Shown one piece after another: positions 33,748 through 42,491 of a DNA stretch of 64,000 nt. How positions within the stretch are numbered: position 1 is the stretch's first letter; each line of letters opens with the position of its first letter. A model generated the notes under the pieces. That model was not told the DNA's origin and did not search any database. It worked only from the letters and a program-made list of their open reading frames with translations. This DNA is from Streptomyces eurocidicus (lineage in GTDB: Bacteria; Actinomycetota; Actinomycetes; Streptomycetales; Streptomycetaceae). The translations under genes and the position numbers were made by a program. The DNA is taken from positions 124,001 through 188,000 of the forward strand of contig NZ_LGUI01000014.1 of the NCBI RefSeq assembly GCF_002891295.1. Direction: 5' to 3'.

Positions 33748-34947
33748 TCAGCGGAACGCGTCGAGACCGGTGAGCGCCTTGCCCAGCACCAGCTGGTGCA
33801 TCTCCACGGTGCCCTCGTAGGTGAGCACCGACTCCAGGTTCGTGGCGTGCCGCATGACGGGGTACTCCAGCGAGATCCCGTTGGCCCCGAGGACGGTCCT
33901 GGCCGTGCGGCAGATGCCGATCGCCTCGCGCACGTTGTTCAGCTTCCCGAAGCTGACCTGCTCCGGGCGGAGCGTCCCCGCGTCCATGCGCAGCCCCAGG
34001 TGGTGGGCGAGCAGGATGCCCTTGTGCAGCTCCAGCGCCATGTCGGCGAGCTTGGCCTGGGTGAGCTGGAAGCCTCCGATGGGCCGTCCGAACTGCTCCC
34101 GGGAACGGGCGTAGTCCAGCGCCGACTCGAAACTGCTGCGCGCCGCGCCCATGGCGCCCCACACGATCCCGTAGCGGGCGTGGTTCAGACAGCCGAGCGG
34201 GCCGCGCAGCCCGGTGACCTCCGGGAGGACCGCGTCGGCCGGCAGCCGCACCTCGTCGAGGACCAGTTCACTCGTGACGGACGCACGCAGTGACCACTTA
34301 TGGGTGATTTCGGGCGCGGAGAAGCCGGGGCTGTCCGTGGGCACGAGGAAGCCCCGTATGCCCTCGTCGGTCCGGGCCCAGACGACGGCCACGTCGGCCA
34401 CGGAGCCATTGGTGATCCACATCTTGCGGCCGGTGAGCAGCCAGTCGCTCCCGTCGCGCTTGGCGCGGGTGCGCATGCCGGCCGGGTCGGAGCCGTGGTC
34501 GGGCTCGGTGAGCCCGAAACAGCCGATGATCTCACCGGCGGCCATGCCGGGCAGCCAGCGCCGCCGCTGCTCCTCGGAGCCGAAGCGGTGGATCGCGTAC
34601 ATCGCGAGGGAGCCCTGCACGGAGACGAGGGAGCGGATGCCGGAGTCGGCGGCCTCCAGCTCCAGGCAGGCCAGCCCGTACTGCACGGCGCTCGCGCCCG
34701 CGCAGCCGTAGCCGGTGAGCGGCATGCCGAGGGCGCCCATGGCGCCGAGTTCACGGGTGAGTTCCCGGAGTACGGGGAGCTCGCCGCGCTCGTACCAGTC
34801 GGCGATGTGCGGCAGGACGCGGTCGGCGGCCCAGCGGCGGATGGTGTCGCGGACGGCGAGATCCTCGGGCGTCAGCAGATCGTCGATGCCGAGGGGGTCG
34901 TGCGGATCGAACGCGGTCGCGCTGCGGGGGGACGAGGGTACGGACAT
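33748..34947 (-). CDS. Acyl-CoA dehydrogenase, glutaryl-CoA dehydrogenase-like
   Basis: 399 residues with the three-domain acyl-CoA dehydrogenase pattern: CFGLTEPDHGSDPAGM (FAD/substrate region), KMWITNG, a middle sheet, and RSREQFGRPIGGFQLTQ in the C-terminal helical domain. The likely catalytic base is Glu in LTYEGTVEMHQL. The TEPDxGSD and YEGT spacing and overall length match glutaryl-CoA dehydrogenases, which oxidise and decarboxylate glutaryl-CoA in lysine/tryptophan breakdown. ATG 34947 is chosen for its GGAGG site. Confidence 0.9.
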   Translation of the reverse strand: MSVPSSPRSATAFDPHDPLGIDDLLTPEDLAVRDTIRRWAADRVLPHIADWYERGELPVLRELTRELGAMGALGMPLTGYGCAGASAVQYGLACLELEAADSGIRSLVSVQGSLAMYAIHRFGSEEQRRRWLPGMAAGEIIGCFGLTEPDHGSDPAGMRTRAKRDGSDWLLTGRKMWITNGSVADVAVVWARTDEGIRGFLVPTDSPGFSAPEITHKWSLRASVTSELVLDEVRLPADAVLPEVTGLRGPLGCLNHARYGIVWGAMGAARSSFESALDYARSREQFGRPIGGFQLTQAKLADMALELHKGILLAHHLGLRMDAGTLRPEQVSFGKLNNVREAIGICRTARTVLGANGISLEYPVMRHATNLESVLTYEGTVEMHQLVLGKALTGLDAFR

Positions 34948-35520
34948 GCCAGCCTCCGACACTACGGCGCCGGCCGCGGCGGCCGGCCTGATCACGGCCC
35001 GACGCTAACGCCCGTTCACGAACCCGTCCAGATGCCTCCGGGGGCTCCGGTACGAGCCGGTCGCCCCGGGCTCCGGTACGGAGCCGGCCCGCGCGGGGCG
35101 CCGGCGTGACGGTCGCGGGCTTCATCGCGACCAGCGGACGAAGCCGGTCCGCGCGAGGCTCCGGCCGTCCGGGGACGCCTTCCGGGCCCCGGTGGTGGCC
35201 GGGGAGCCCGGGGACACCGCGCGCGGGGCACCGGCGGACTGCCGGGTGCGGCGGCGGACCCGGGCGGACCGGGGACACCGTGCGGGGCGCCGGGGGCGCC
35301 GGTACGAGCCGGTCGCCGCGGGCTCCGGTACGGAGCCGGCCCGCGCGGGGCGCCGACCGTCCGGGGACGCCTTCCAGGACCCCCGGTGGTGGCCGGGTTC
35401 CAGGACCCCCGGTGGTGGCCGGGTTCCAGGACCCCCGGTGGTGGCCGGGGAGTCCGGGGGCACCGCGCGCGGGGCGCCGGCCCCGCCCGGGAAGGAACGC
35501 GTGGCCGGCGGGCCGGGCGC
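34948..35520. repeat. Repeat-dense intergenic region
   Basis: 573 bases with no convincing gene. A ~54-bp block (GGTACGAGCCGGTCGCC start) occurs at 35048-35102 and again, nearly identical, at 35301-35355. A GTCCGGGGACGCCTTCC element occurs after each copy (about 35168 and 35359). CGCGCGGGGC(A/G)CCGG occurs at about 35219 and 35465. All are followed by the 26-bp tandem array at 35374-35449. The MFS gene ends at 35521. Confidence 0.8.
35374..35449. repeat. 26-bp tandem repeat, about 3 copies
   Basis: The unit CCAGGACCCCCGGTGGTGGC (first 20 of 26 bases) is repeated at 35374, 35400 and 35426, the last truncated by two bases. A diverged relative (GGGCCCCGGTGGTGGCCGGG) is at about 35186. It could be a variable-number locus downstream of the MFS gene. 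Confidence 0.92.
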
Positions 35521-37164
35521 TCAGTCCGTCCGTTCCGCCGCCACCGGCGAGGGGGCGTCCGGGGCTCCCCCGCAGTCCATCACCTTCGGCAGCCGCATCG
35601 CCGCCACCGCCCCCAGCAGCAACAGCCCCGCGCTGATCAGCAGCGTCACGTGCAGGCCGTGGACGAACGCGTCCCGCGCCGCCACCCGCAGCGCCTCCCC
35701 CGCCGGGCCCCCGAGCCGGGAGGCGACGTCGTACGCCTCGCCCAGGGAGTGGCTCGCGGCGGCCGAGTCCGCGCTCGGCACCCCGCGCGCGCCCGCGACG
35801 CCGGGCGCGTACGTGGCGTTCATGACGCTGCCCAGCAGGGCGATGCCGATGCCCGCGCCGAGCTGGTACGAGGTCTCGCCGATCGCCGCCGCCCCGCCGG
35901 CGGACTCCGGGGGCGCCTCGCTGAGCATGGACTCGTAGGCCCCGAAGAGCGTGGTCTCCAGGCCGAAGCCGAGGAGGACGAAGCCGCACAGGAGCACCGT
36001 GGGGCGGTCCTGTGTGCCCATCGCGGTCAGCGCGGTGACCGCCGCCGCGGTCAGCACGAAGCCGACGGCGACCATCGCGCGCGGGCCGAGCCGCTGGAGC
36101 AGCCGGGAGCCGACCAGGCCCGCGGCCATCGCGGCGAGGGTGAGCGGCAGCAGCCGCAGACCGGTCTCCAGCGGGGTGAGGCCGAGCACGAGCTGGAGGT
36201 ACTGGGCGGCTATCAGCTCCAGGCCGACCAGCGCCAGCATGGCCAGCACTATGCAGCCCACGGACGTCCCGAAGGCCGGCCGGGCGAACATCCGGAGGTC
36301 GACGAGCGGGTGCGCGCGCCGCCGCTGCCTGCGTACGAAGAGGACGAGGAGCGCGGCGCCGACCGCGCCGGGCACGACCGTCGCCAGGGTCAGCGGCGGT
36401 TCGCCGCCGCCCAGCCGCTTCACCGCGAGGACCACGCCGAAGAGCCCGAAGGCGGCCATGAGCGCGCCGAGCACGTCCCACGGGCCGTCGCCGTCGCCCG
36501 TGGACTCCGGCAGCAGCCAGCGGCCGACGGGCAGGCTGACCGCCATCAGCGGGATGTTGATGAGGAAGACCGAGCCCCACCAGAAGTGTTCGAGGAGGAA
36601 GCCGCCGATCAGCGGCCCGCAGGCGGCGCCCACGGCGGCGACCGCGCTCCACACGCCGACGGCCAGCGCCCGCTCCCGCCGGTCGGGGAAGACCTGCCGG
36701 AGGATGGACAGCGTCGCGGGCATGATCATCGCACCGCCGGCGCCGAGCAGCGCGCGGGCCCCGATGAGAACCTCCGGCGTGGGCGCGACCGCGGCGAGCG
36801 CGGAGGCCACGCCGAAGAGTCCGTAGCCGAGCAGCAGCAGCCGGCGGCGGCCGACGCGGTCGCCGAGGGTGCCGAAGAGGATGAGGAGCGAGGCGCAGAC
36901 GAGGGGGTAGACGTCGACGATCCACAGCAGCTGGATGGCGCCGGGCCGCAGGTCCTCGGTGACGGCCGGGACGGCGACGTGCAGGACCGTGGCGTCGACG
37001 GCGACGAGGAGCAGGCTGACGCAGAGGACGACGAGCACGGTCCAGCGACTGGCCCCGGCGGCACCGCCGGACGGCGGGCGCGGCGGGAGCCACTGCCCGT
37101 ACCGGGACCGCTGCCGGGGGACGCCCGCCGCCCGTCGGGGGCCGGCCGTGGTCGTCCCGGACAT
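35521..37164 (-). CDS. MFS multidrug transporter, 14-TM DHA2 (EmrB/QacA) type
   Basis: 547 residues, about 14 membrane segments. The DHA2 signatures are VAVDATVLHVAVPAVTEDL in TM1, LFGTLGDRVGRRRLLLLG in loop 2-3, and LGAGGAMIMPATLSIL in TM4. It exports drugs or metabolites by proton antiport. The start at 37164 has a GGAGG site 6 bases upstream. No TetR regulator lies next to it. It follows the repeat-dense region at its 3' end. Confidence 0.92.
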   Translation of the reverse strand: MSGTTTAGPRRAAGVPRQRSRYGQWLPPRPPSGGAAGASRWTVLVVLCVSLLLVAVDATVLHVAVPAVTEDLRPGAIQLLWIVDVYPLVCASLLILFGTLGDRVGRRRLLLLGYGLFGVASALAAVAPTPEVLIGARALLGAGGAMIMPATLSILRQVFPDRRERALAVGVWSAVAAVGAACGPLIGGFLLEHFWWGSVFLINIPLMAVSLPVGRWLLPESTGDGDGPWDVLGALMAAFGLFGVVLAVKRLGGGEPPLTLATVVPGAVGAALLVLFVRRQRRRAHPLVDLRMFARPAFGTSVGCIVLAMLALVGLELIAAQYLQLVLGLTPLETGLRLLPLTLAAMAAGLVGSRLLQRLGPRAMVAVGFVLTAAAVTALTAMGTQDRPTVLLCGFVLLGFGLETTLFGAYESMLSEAPPESAGGAAAIGETSYQLGAGIGIALLGSVMNATYAPGVAGARGVPSADSAAASHSLGEAYDVASRLGGPAGEALRVAARDAFVHGLHVTLLISAGLLLLGAVAAMRLPKVMDCGGAPDAPSPVAAERTD

Positions 37165-37386
37165 ACACACCTCCGTGTCGTGCGCTCGCCGCCGACCGCG
37201 GGGCTGGGAGCTGTGGGCTGGCGGCACCTCCCGGAGGCGCCCCCAGCGGTGGCTGGGGAAGGGCCGGGGAAGGTGTCGAGGGCGGGTGAGTCGACAGAGT
37301 ACGCGAGTCCCGGCCACGGATACGTGCCGCGTGTCACGTCATCGTCCCTGGCCGGGGGCGTGTCGTGGATGCTGGACAATTGATCG

Positions 37387-38562
37387 GTGACTGATCTCGT
37401 TTCTCCCGCCGGTACGGACGCCGGGGCGGGCGGCCCGTCCGGCGCCGCCGGGGCCCGCCGGGCGCTGCACCGCGCGGCGCCCGCCCTGGTGGTGTTCGCG
37501 GGGGTGCGGGCGCTGGGGCTGGTGGTGCTCACGGTGTGGGCATGGGCGGCGGGCCGGGACGCGCACCAGCTGCTGTCGGCGCGCTGGGACTCCCTCTGGT
37601 ACTCCCGGATCGCCGAGCGGGGCTACGGCTACACCCTGGAGCTGGCCGGCGGGAAGGTCCATTCCGATCTGGCGTTCTTCCCGCTGCTGCCCTGGCTGGA
37701 GCGGGGCCTGTCCGCGGTGCTGCCGCTCTCGGCGGCCGACGCCGGGCTCCTGGTGAGCGGGGTCGCCTCGCTGCTCGCCGCCTGGGCGATCTTCCTCACC
37801 GGCGACCGGCTGCACGGCGGGCGCGCGGGCGTCGCCCTGGTGGCGCTGTGGGCGGCGCTGCCGGTCGGCATCGTGCAGTCGATGGCCTACTCCGAGTCGC
37901 TCTTCACGGCGCTGGCCGCGTGGAGCGTCTACTGCGTGCTCACCGGCCGGTGGGTGTGGGCGGGGTCACTGGCCGCGCTGGCCGGGCTGACCCGGCCGGT
38001 GGGGGCGGCCGTCGTCGCGGCCGTGTGGATCACGGCCGCGGTGGTGTGGTGGCGCGGCGGCCGCCGGCCGGCGGGCCGGATGCTGCTGGGCACGGCCCTC
38101 GCCCCGCTCGGCTGGCTGGCGTACTTCGCCTGGGTCGGCGCGCGGACCGGCTCGGTCACGGGCTATCTCGACGTGCAGGGCGGCTGGGGCAACGGCTTCG
38201 ACGGCGGGGTGGCCTTCGGCACCTTCGTCGGCGAGCGGCTGACGGGCTCCGCCTGGCCCGCCGGCCTGGGTCTGCTGATCGGCGTGTGCCTGGTGGTGTG
38301 GCTGTATGCGACCGGGGTGCGGCGCGGCGAACCGCTGCCGCTGCTGGTGTACGGGGGCGTGGTGCTGCTGCTGGCCCTGACGGCCAAGGGGTACTTCGGC
38401 TCCAAGCCCCGGCTGATGATGCCGGCGTTCCCCCTGCTGCTCCCGCTCGCGACGGCCGTGGCCCGGCTACGGACGGTACGGGCGGTGCTGACGGTGTCTC
38501 TGGTGGCGCTGGCATCGGCGGTCTACGGAGCGTTCTGGCTGCACGGCTCCGGCCCGCCGTGA
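37387..38562 (+). CDS. Polytopic glycosyltransferase, PIG-V-like mannosyltransferase family
   Basis: 391 residues with about nine membrane segments. The luminal-loop motif LLSARWDSLWYSRIAERGYG near residue 64 is characteristic of PIG-V/GT-C lipid-linked mannosyltransferases, and SMAYSESLF and YFGSKPRLMMPAFP are further conserved blocks. It would transfer a sugar from a polyprenyl-phosphate donor outside the membrane. The GTG start at 37387 has no ribosome site; a GACAAT -10-like box ends 6 bases before it, suggesting a leaderless transcript. Confidence 0.82.
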   Translation: MTDLVSPAGTDAGAGGPSGAAGARRALHRAAPALVVFAGVRALGLVVLTVWAWAAGRDAHQLLSARWDSLWYSRIAERGYGYTLELAGGKVHSDLAFFPLLPWLERGLSAVLPLSAADAGLLVSGVASLLAAWAIFLTGDRLHGGRAGVALVALWAALPVGIVQSMAYSESLFTALAAWSVYCVLTGRWVWAGSLAALAGLTRPVGAAVVAAVWITAAVVWWRGGRRPAGRMLLGTALAPLGWLAYFAWVGARTGSVTGYLDVQGGWGNGFDGGVAFGTFVGERLTGSAWPAGLGLLIGVCLVVWLYATGVRRGEPLPLLVYGGVVLLLALTAKGYFGSKPRLMMPAFPLLLPLATAVARLRTVRAVLTVSLVALASAVYGAFWLHGSGPP

Positions 38563-38892
38563 CCCCGCCCGCGCACCCGCCCGCGACCCGCGGGTGAAGG
38601 CGCCGCCGGGGCCGGTGCGGGGCGGCCGGAATTACCGGTGGAGAACTCCCGGCGAAGCCCCGGCCAATCCCCGATAAACGAGACCGGGGAATAAGGAAGG
38701 GCCGCCCGGACCCATCTGCCCCTACGGTTCGTCATAAAGCGAGGACGTTTTTCATTCCGCCCTCATTACAGGGACGTTGGTCCTCTCCAAACGTGCTGTA
38801 AGTCATGTTTGAGACGCATTCCACATCACATCGTCATCACAAACAGGCCCGATCGGCCGAAGCCTCCCGTCACGCAATGTAACGTCGATTCA
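38563..38892 (+). promoter_or_regulatory. 330-base gap: terminator-like dyad, then leaderless promoter for PAP2 gene
   Basis: TCCCCG and CGGGGA around 38666-38690 form a short dyad that may end the upstream gene. Bases 38720-38890 are AT-rich. A TAACGT (-10-like, 38880-38885) ends 7 bases before the GTG at 38893, the spacing expected when transcription begins at the start codon. No gene seen in the gap. Confidence 0.4.
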
Positions 38893-39909
38893 GTGCGTAC
38901 CAAAGACGAGCTCGTCCCCCCGGAGGAGCGCCCGACCGAGCCCGTGCGGCCGCGGATGACCCGGACCCGTCTCGGGATCTTCGTGGCGACCTCCGTGGTC
39001 TATCTGGCGATCGTGGTCGGCGTGCTCACCACGTCCTGGCCGGTGCGGTTCGACTGGCAGGTCATGCTCTTCCGGCCGTACAAGCAGTGGCCGGAGATCC
39101 ACACCTTCCTCGACTACTTCGTGGTCCTCGGCCAGCGCGGCCCCACCGCCGTCGCCGTGGCCGCCTGGCTGGGCTGGTGCACCTACAAGCAGAAGACGCT
39201 GCGCCCGCTGCTGGTGCTGGGCACCTCGCTGCTGCTGCTCAACGCCACCGTCGGCGCCGCCAAGATCGGCATGGGCCGGCTCGGTCCGCACTACGCCACC
39301 TCGATCGGCTCCAACGAGATGTTCGCGGGCGGCGACATATTCCCCTCGGGTCACACCGCCAACGCCGTGGTGACCTGGGGCGTCCTCGCCTATCTGGCCA
39401 CCACGCCGAGAACCCGCCGGGTGGCCTCCGTGATCGCCGCGCTGCTGGCGCTGGGCGTCGGCATGACCACGGTCTACCTCGGCACCCACTGGATGAGCGA
39501 TGTGACCCTCGGCTGGAGCGCCGGGCTGCTGGTCCTGCTGGCGCTGCCGTGGTTCGAGGCCCCGATGGCCGTCGCCGAGGCATGGCTGCTGACCGGCTGG
39601 CACCGGATCCGCGAGCGCGCCACGCCGGTGCCCGCCGCGACCACCCCGCTCACCCCCATCGGCGCCCCGCGCGCCCCGGCCGACGACCAGCGGCCCGCCG
39701 CCCGCGAGCCCGTGGGCGTCGGCAGCCGCTCGGCGGGCGGCCGGGTGCCGGACGGCAGGCCCCACCTGCCGCCCCGGCCGCACACGGCCCGCTCCGAGCG
39801 GACCCCGGTCACCCCGACCGGCAGCCGCCGGCCGCCGCACTCCGACCGCGCGCCGCGCACCTCGCCGCTGGGCCCCGCCACGGGCCGCGGCCGTACCGTC
39901 GGCGGCTGA
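38893..39909 (+). CDS. PAP2-family membrane phosphatase
   Basis: 338 residues. Five to six membrane segments carry the PAP2 motifs: KIGMGRLGP (motif 1), DIFPSGHTANAV with the catalytic His (motif 2), and VYLGTHWMSDV (motif 3). A basic, Pro-rich C-terminal tail of about 95 residues is disordered-looking. Members dephosphorylate lipid phosphates such as undecaprenyl pyrophosphate or phosphatidic acid at the outer membrane face. The GTG at 38893 is probably leaderless; a TTG at 38809 is less likely. Confidence 0.85.
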   Translation: MRTKDELVPPEERPTEPVRPRMTRTRLGIFVATSVVYLAIVVGVLTTSWPVRFDWQVMLFRPYKQWPEIHTFLDYFVVLGQRGPTAVAVAAWLGWCTYKQKTLRPLLVLGTSLLLLNATVGAAKIGMGRLGPHYATSIGSNEMFAGGDIFPSGHTANAVVTWGVLAYLATTPRTRRVASVIAALLALGVGMTTVYLGTHWMSDVTLGWSAGLLVLLALPWFEAPMAVAEAWLLTGWHRIRERATPVPAATTPLTPIGAPRAPADDQRPAAREPVGVGSRSAGGRVPDGRPHLPPRPHTARSERTPVTPTGSRRPPHSDRAPRTSPLGPATGRGRTVGG

Positions 39910-39966
39910 GACCGCCTCGGGCCCATCCGTCCGCGCGAGTGGTACGCACTCCCCCGCGCGGGCGCA

Positions 39967-40009
39967 CGGCGGCCCCGGGACCCCTTCCCAAGGGGTCCCG
40001 GGGCCGCCG
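39967..40009. terminator. Strong bidirectional hairpin, 20-bp perfect arms
   Basis: CGGCGGCCCCGGGACCCCTT, a CCC loop, and the exact complement lie between the convergent PAP2 and I78-type genes. Confidence 0.9.
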
Positions 40010-40024
40010 CTCGTTCCCGGCCGG

Positions 40025-40240
40025 TCAGCCCTTCCAGCAGCGCCGCACGGTGCCGTCCTCGACCTCGAAGTTCAGCCGGCCCACCTGGTACTCCATGGTG
40101 ACGAAGGTGCCGGGGGCGAGGGTGCGCACGGTCGCCCAGCCGCGCTCGCGCGCCCGCCGGGCGGCCTCGGCGACCGCCAGGCCGGTGTATCCGTCGGGGG
40201 CGTCGTCGGGTTCGGCGGGGACGTTCGGGAGAGGTGCCAT
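40025..40240 (-). CDS. I78-family peptidase-inhibitor-like small protein
   Basis: 71 residues. The I78 pattern is present: RTLAPGTFVTMEYQVGRLNF then a final EDGTVRRCWKG. Members with signal peptides inhibit secreted serine proteases, but this one lacks any signal and so would act, if it is an inhibitor, in the cytoplasm. ATG 40240 is used; GGTGAG stands just upstream. It is convergent with the PAP2 gene. Confidence 0.82.
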   Translation of the reverse strand: MAPLPNVPAEPDDAPDGYTGLAVAEAARRARERGWATVRTLAPGTFVTMEYQVGRLNFEVEDGTVRRCWKG

Positions 40241-40770
40241 GGGACTCACCGTAGGCCGCCGCGCACCTCGGTGGAAGCATCGGCCGACCCACACCTCCGT
40301 CCGCTTCCGGTCCGCCACTGGTCACGCTTCTGTCACAGAAAACCCGCGCCGGTTTACCGCCGGACACCTCACCCGTACGGGCCTTCCGCTATCCCGTGCG
40401 GGGGTCGCGTAAATCATCGCTGGTAAACGCTCCGGGATTTGACGGAATGACACCTATAACTTCTCACGGCATCCCACGAATTCCTCCGCTCCTCAGGGGT
40501 CACGGAAAGACCCGGGCGTCTTTTCGGGCCGCTTTCCCTCTTCCTCCGCACCGGCGAAACCCGGAATGCAATATTCCGATACCTGCCGCCCAAACCCACG
40601 GCCGAGGAGGCCGGGCCGCACCCGCCGTGGGAGCCGTGCGAGCCGCCCCCGGCCGGGGCGGGACGAAGGAGCGCCGTGACGCGCCGGAGGCGCCCTCGCG
40701 CGCCGACCCCGCGGCGAGCATCATGGCGTGAGCCCGAAAGCCCGTCGAAGATGACATCGAGGGAGCGCAG
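40241..40770. other. 530-base gap upstream of cytochrome oxidase gene
   Basis: No believable gene. Bases 40320-40480 are AT-rich (TCACAGAAAACCCGCGCCGG, CACCTATAACTTCTCACGG) and should contain the promoters of the divergent I78-type and ctaD genes. The plus-strand frame at 40396-40731 lacks codon bias and a ribosome site. An AAACC-N6-GGTTT dyad lies at 40340-40355. Confidence 0.45.
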
Positions 40771-42453
40771 ATGGGGACGGACACCGCGCAGGCGGCCACT
40801 CCGGCGCGGGAGCGGCAGCCCGGCCGGATCGTGGTGGACTGGCTGACGACCACCGACCACAAGAAGATCGGCCATCTCTACCTGATCACCTCGTTCGCCT
40901 TCTTCCTGGTGGCCGGGCTGCTGGCGATGCTGATGCGCGCCGAGCTGGCCCGCCCGGGGCTCCAGCTGGTGACCAACGAGCAGTTCAACGAGGCGTTCAC
41001 GGCACACGGCACGATCATGCTGCTGCTCTTCGCGACCCCGGCGTTCGCGGGCTTCGCCAACGCGGTCATGCCCTTGCAGATCGGCTCGCCGGACGTGGCG
41101 TTCCCCCGGCTGAACATGTTCTCGTACTGGCTGTACCTGTTCGGCGGCCTGATCGTGGTGAGCGGTCTGCTGATGCCGCAGGGCGGCGCCACCTTCGGCT
41201 GGACCGCCTACGCCCCGCTGAACAGCATGGTCCGTTCACCGGGGATCGGCACCGACCTGTGGATCATGGGCCTGGCGCTGGCCGGGTTCGGCACGATCCT
41301 CGGCGCGGTGAACTTCCTGACCACGATCATCGGGATGCGCGCGCCGGGGATGACGATGTTCCGGATGCCGGTCTTCACCTGGAACGTGCTGTTCACCTCG
41401 ATCCTCGTCCTGATGGCGTTCCCGGTCCTGGCGGCGGCCCTGCTCTGCCTGGAGGCGGACCGCCGGTTCGGCTCGCGGATCTTCGCCTCGGAGAACGGCG
41501 GGGCACTGCTGTGGCAGCACCTGTTCTGGTTCTTCGGCCATCCCGAGGTCTACATCATCGCGCTGCCGTTCTTCGGCATCATCACGGAGATCATCCCGGT
41601 GTTCTCCCGGAAGCCGGTCTTCGGCTATGTGATGCTGGTCGGCGCGACGATGGCGATCACGGCCCTGTCGGTGGTGGTCTGGGCTCACCACATGTTCGCC
41701 ACGGGCGCGGTGCTGCTGCCGTTCTTCTCCTTCATGTCCTTCCTGATCGCGGTGCCGACCGGGGTGAAGTTCTTCAACTGGATCGGCACCATGTGGCACG
41801 GCTCGCTGTCCTTCGAGGCGCCGATGCTGTGGGCCGTCGGCTTCCTGGTGAGCTTCCTGTTCGGCGGGCTGACCGGGGTGATCCTGGCCTCGCCGCCGCT
41901 GGACTTCCAGGTCACGGACAGCTATTTCGTGGTGGCGCACTTCCACTACGTGGTGTTCGGCACGGTGGTGTTCGCGATGTTCGCGGGCTTCTACTTCTGG
42001 TGGCCGAAGCTCACCGGGAGGATGCTGGAGGAGCGCCTGGCGAAGGTCCACTTCTGGACCCTGTTCGTCGGCTTCCACACCACCTTCCTCGTCCAGCACT
42101 GGCTGGGCGTGGCGGGCATGCCCCGGCGGTACCCGGACTATCTGGCGGCCGACGGCTTCACGGCCCTGAACACGGTGTCCTCGATCGGCGCGTTCCTGCT
42201 GGGCCTGTCGACGCTGCCGTTCCTCTACAACGTCTGGAAGACCGCGAAGTACGGCAAGCGGATCGAGGTGGACGACCCCTGGGGCTTCGGCCGCTCGCTG
42301 GAGTGGGCGACGTCATGCCCGCCGCCCCGGCACAACTTCCTGACGCTCCCCCGTATCCGCTCCGAGTCGCCGGCCTTCGACCTGCACCACCCGGAGGTCG
42401 CCAAGGAGGCGGAGCCACCGGTCACGGAGCGGCCCGAACCGGCCGCTCCCTGA
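40771..42453 (+). CDS. ctaD: Cytochrome c oxidase subunit I (aa3-type), stand-alone gene
   Basis: 560 residues, 12 membrane segments. All metal ligands are visible: FTAHGTIM (low-spin heme His), FWFFGHPEVYIIALP (CuB His with cross-linked Tyr), VWAHHMF (two CuB His) and VVAHFHYVVFG (heme a3 and heme a His). It forms the catalytic core of the terminal oxidase, reducing oxygen and pumping protons. No ctaC/ctaE/ctaF genes flank it, so it is probably an additional subunit I that must assemble with subunits made elsewhere. A GGGAG site precedes the ATG. Confidence 0.95.
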   Translation: MGTDTAQAATPARERQPGRIVVDWLTTTDHKKIGHLYLITSFAFFLVAGLLAMLMRAELARPGLQLVTNEQFNEAFTAHGTIMLLLFATPAFAGFANAVMPLQIGSPDVAFPRLNMFSYWLYLFGGLIVVSGLLMPQGGATFGWTAYAPLNSMVRSPGIGTDLWIMGLALAGFGTILGAVNFLTTIIGMRAPGMTMFRMPVFTWNVLFTSILVLMAFPVLAAALLCLEADRRFGSRIFASENGGALLWQHLFWFFGHPEVYIIALPFFGIITEIIPVFSRKPVFGYVMLVGATMAITALSVVVWAHHMFATGAVLLPFFSFMSFLIAVPTGVKFFNWIGTMWHGSLSFEAPMLWAVGFLVSFLFGGLTGVILASPPLDFQVTDSYFVVAHFHYVVFGTVVFAMFAGFYFWWPKLTGRMLEERLAKVHFWTLFVGFHTTFLVQHWLGVAGMPRRYPDYLAADGFTALNTVSSIGAFLLGLSTLPFLYNVWKTAKYGKRIEVDDPWGFGRSLEWATSCPPPRHNFLTLPRIRSESPAFDLHHPEVAKEAEPPVTERPEPAAP

Positions 42454-42462
42454 CCGGCAGCT

Positions 42463-42491
42463 GCCGGCCGCGCGGTCAGCGCGCGGCCGGC
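42463..42491. terminator. Bidirectional hairpin overlapping the 3' end of the unknown gene
   Basis: 12-bp arms (GCCGGCCGCGCG and complement) around GTCAG. The right arm includes the last codons of the convergent minus-strand gene whose stop is at 42476. Confidence 0.8.

Noticed and set aside
40396..40731. Plus-strand frame upstream of ctaD
   Set aside because: No ribosome site, poor codon bias in the AT-rich half and no recognisable domain.
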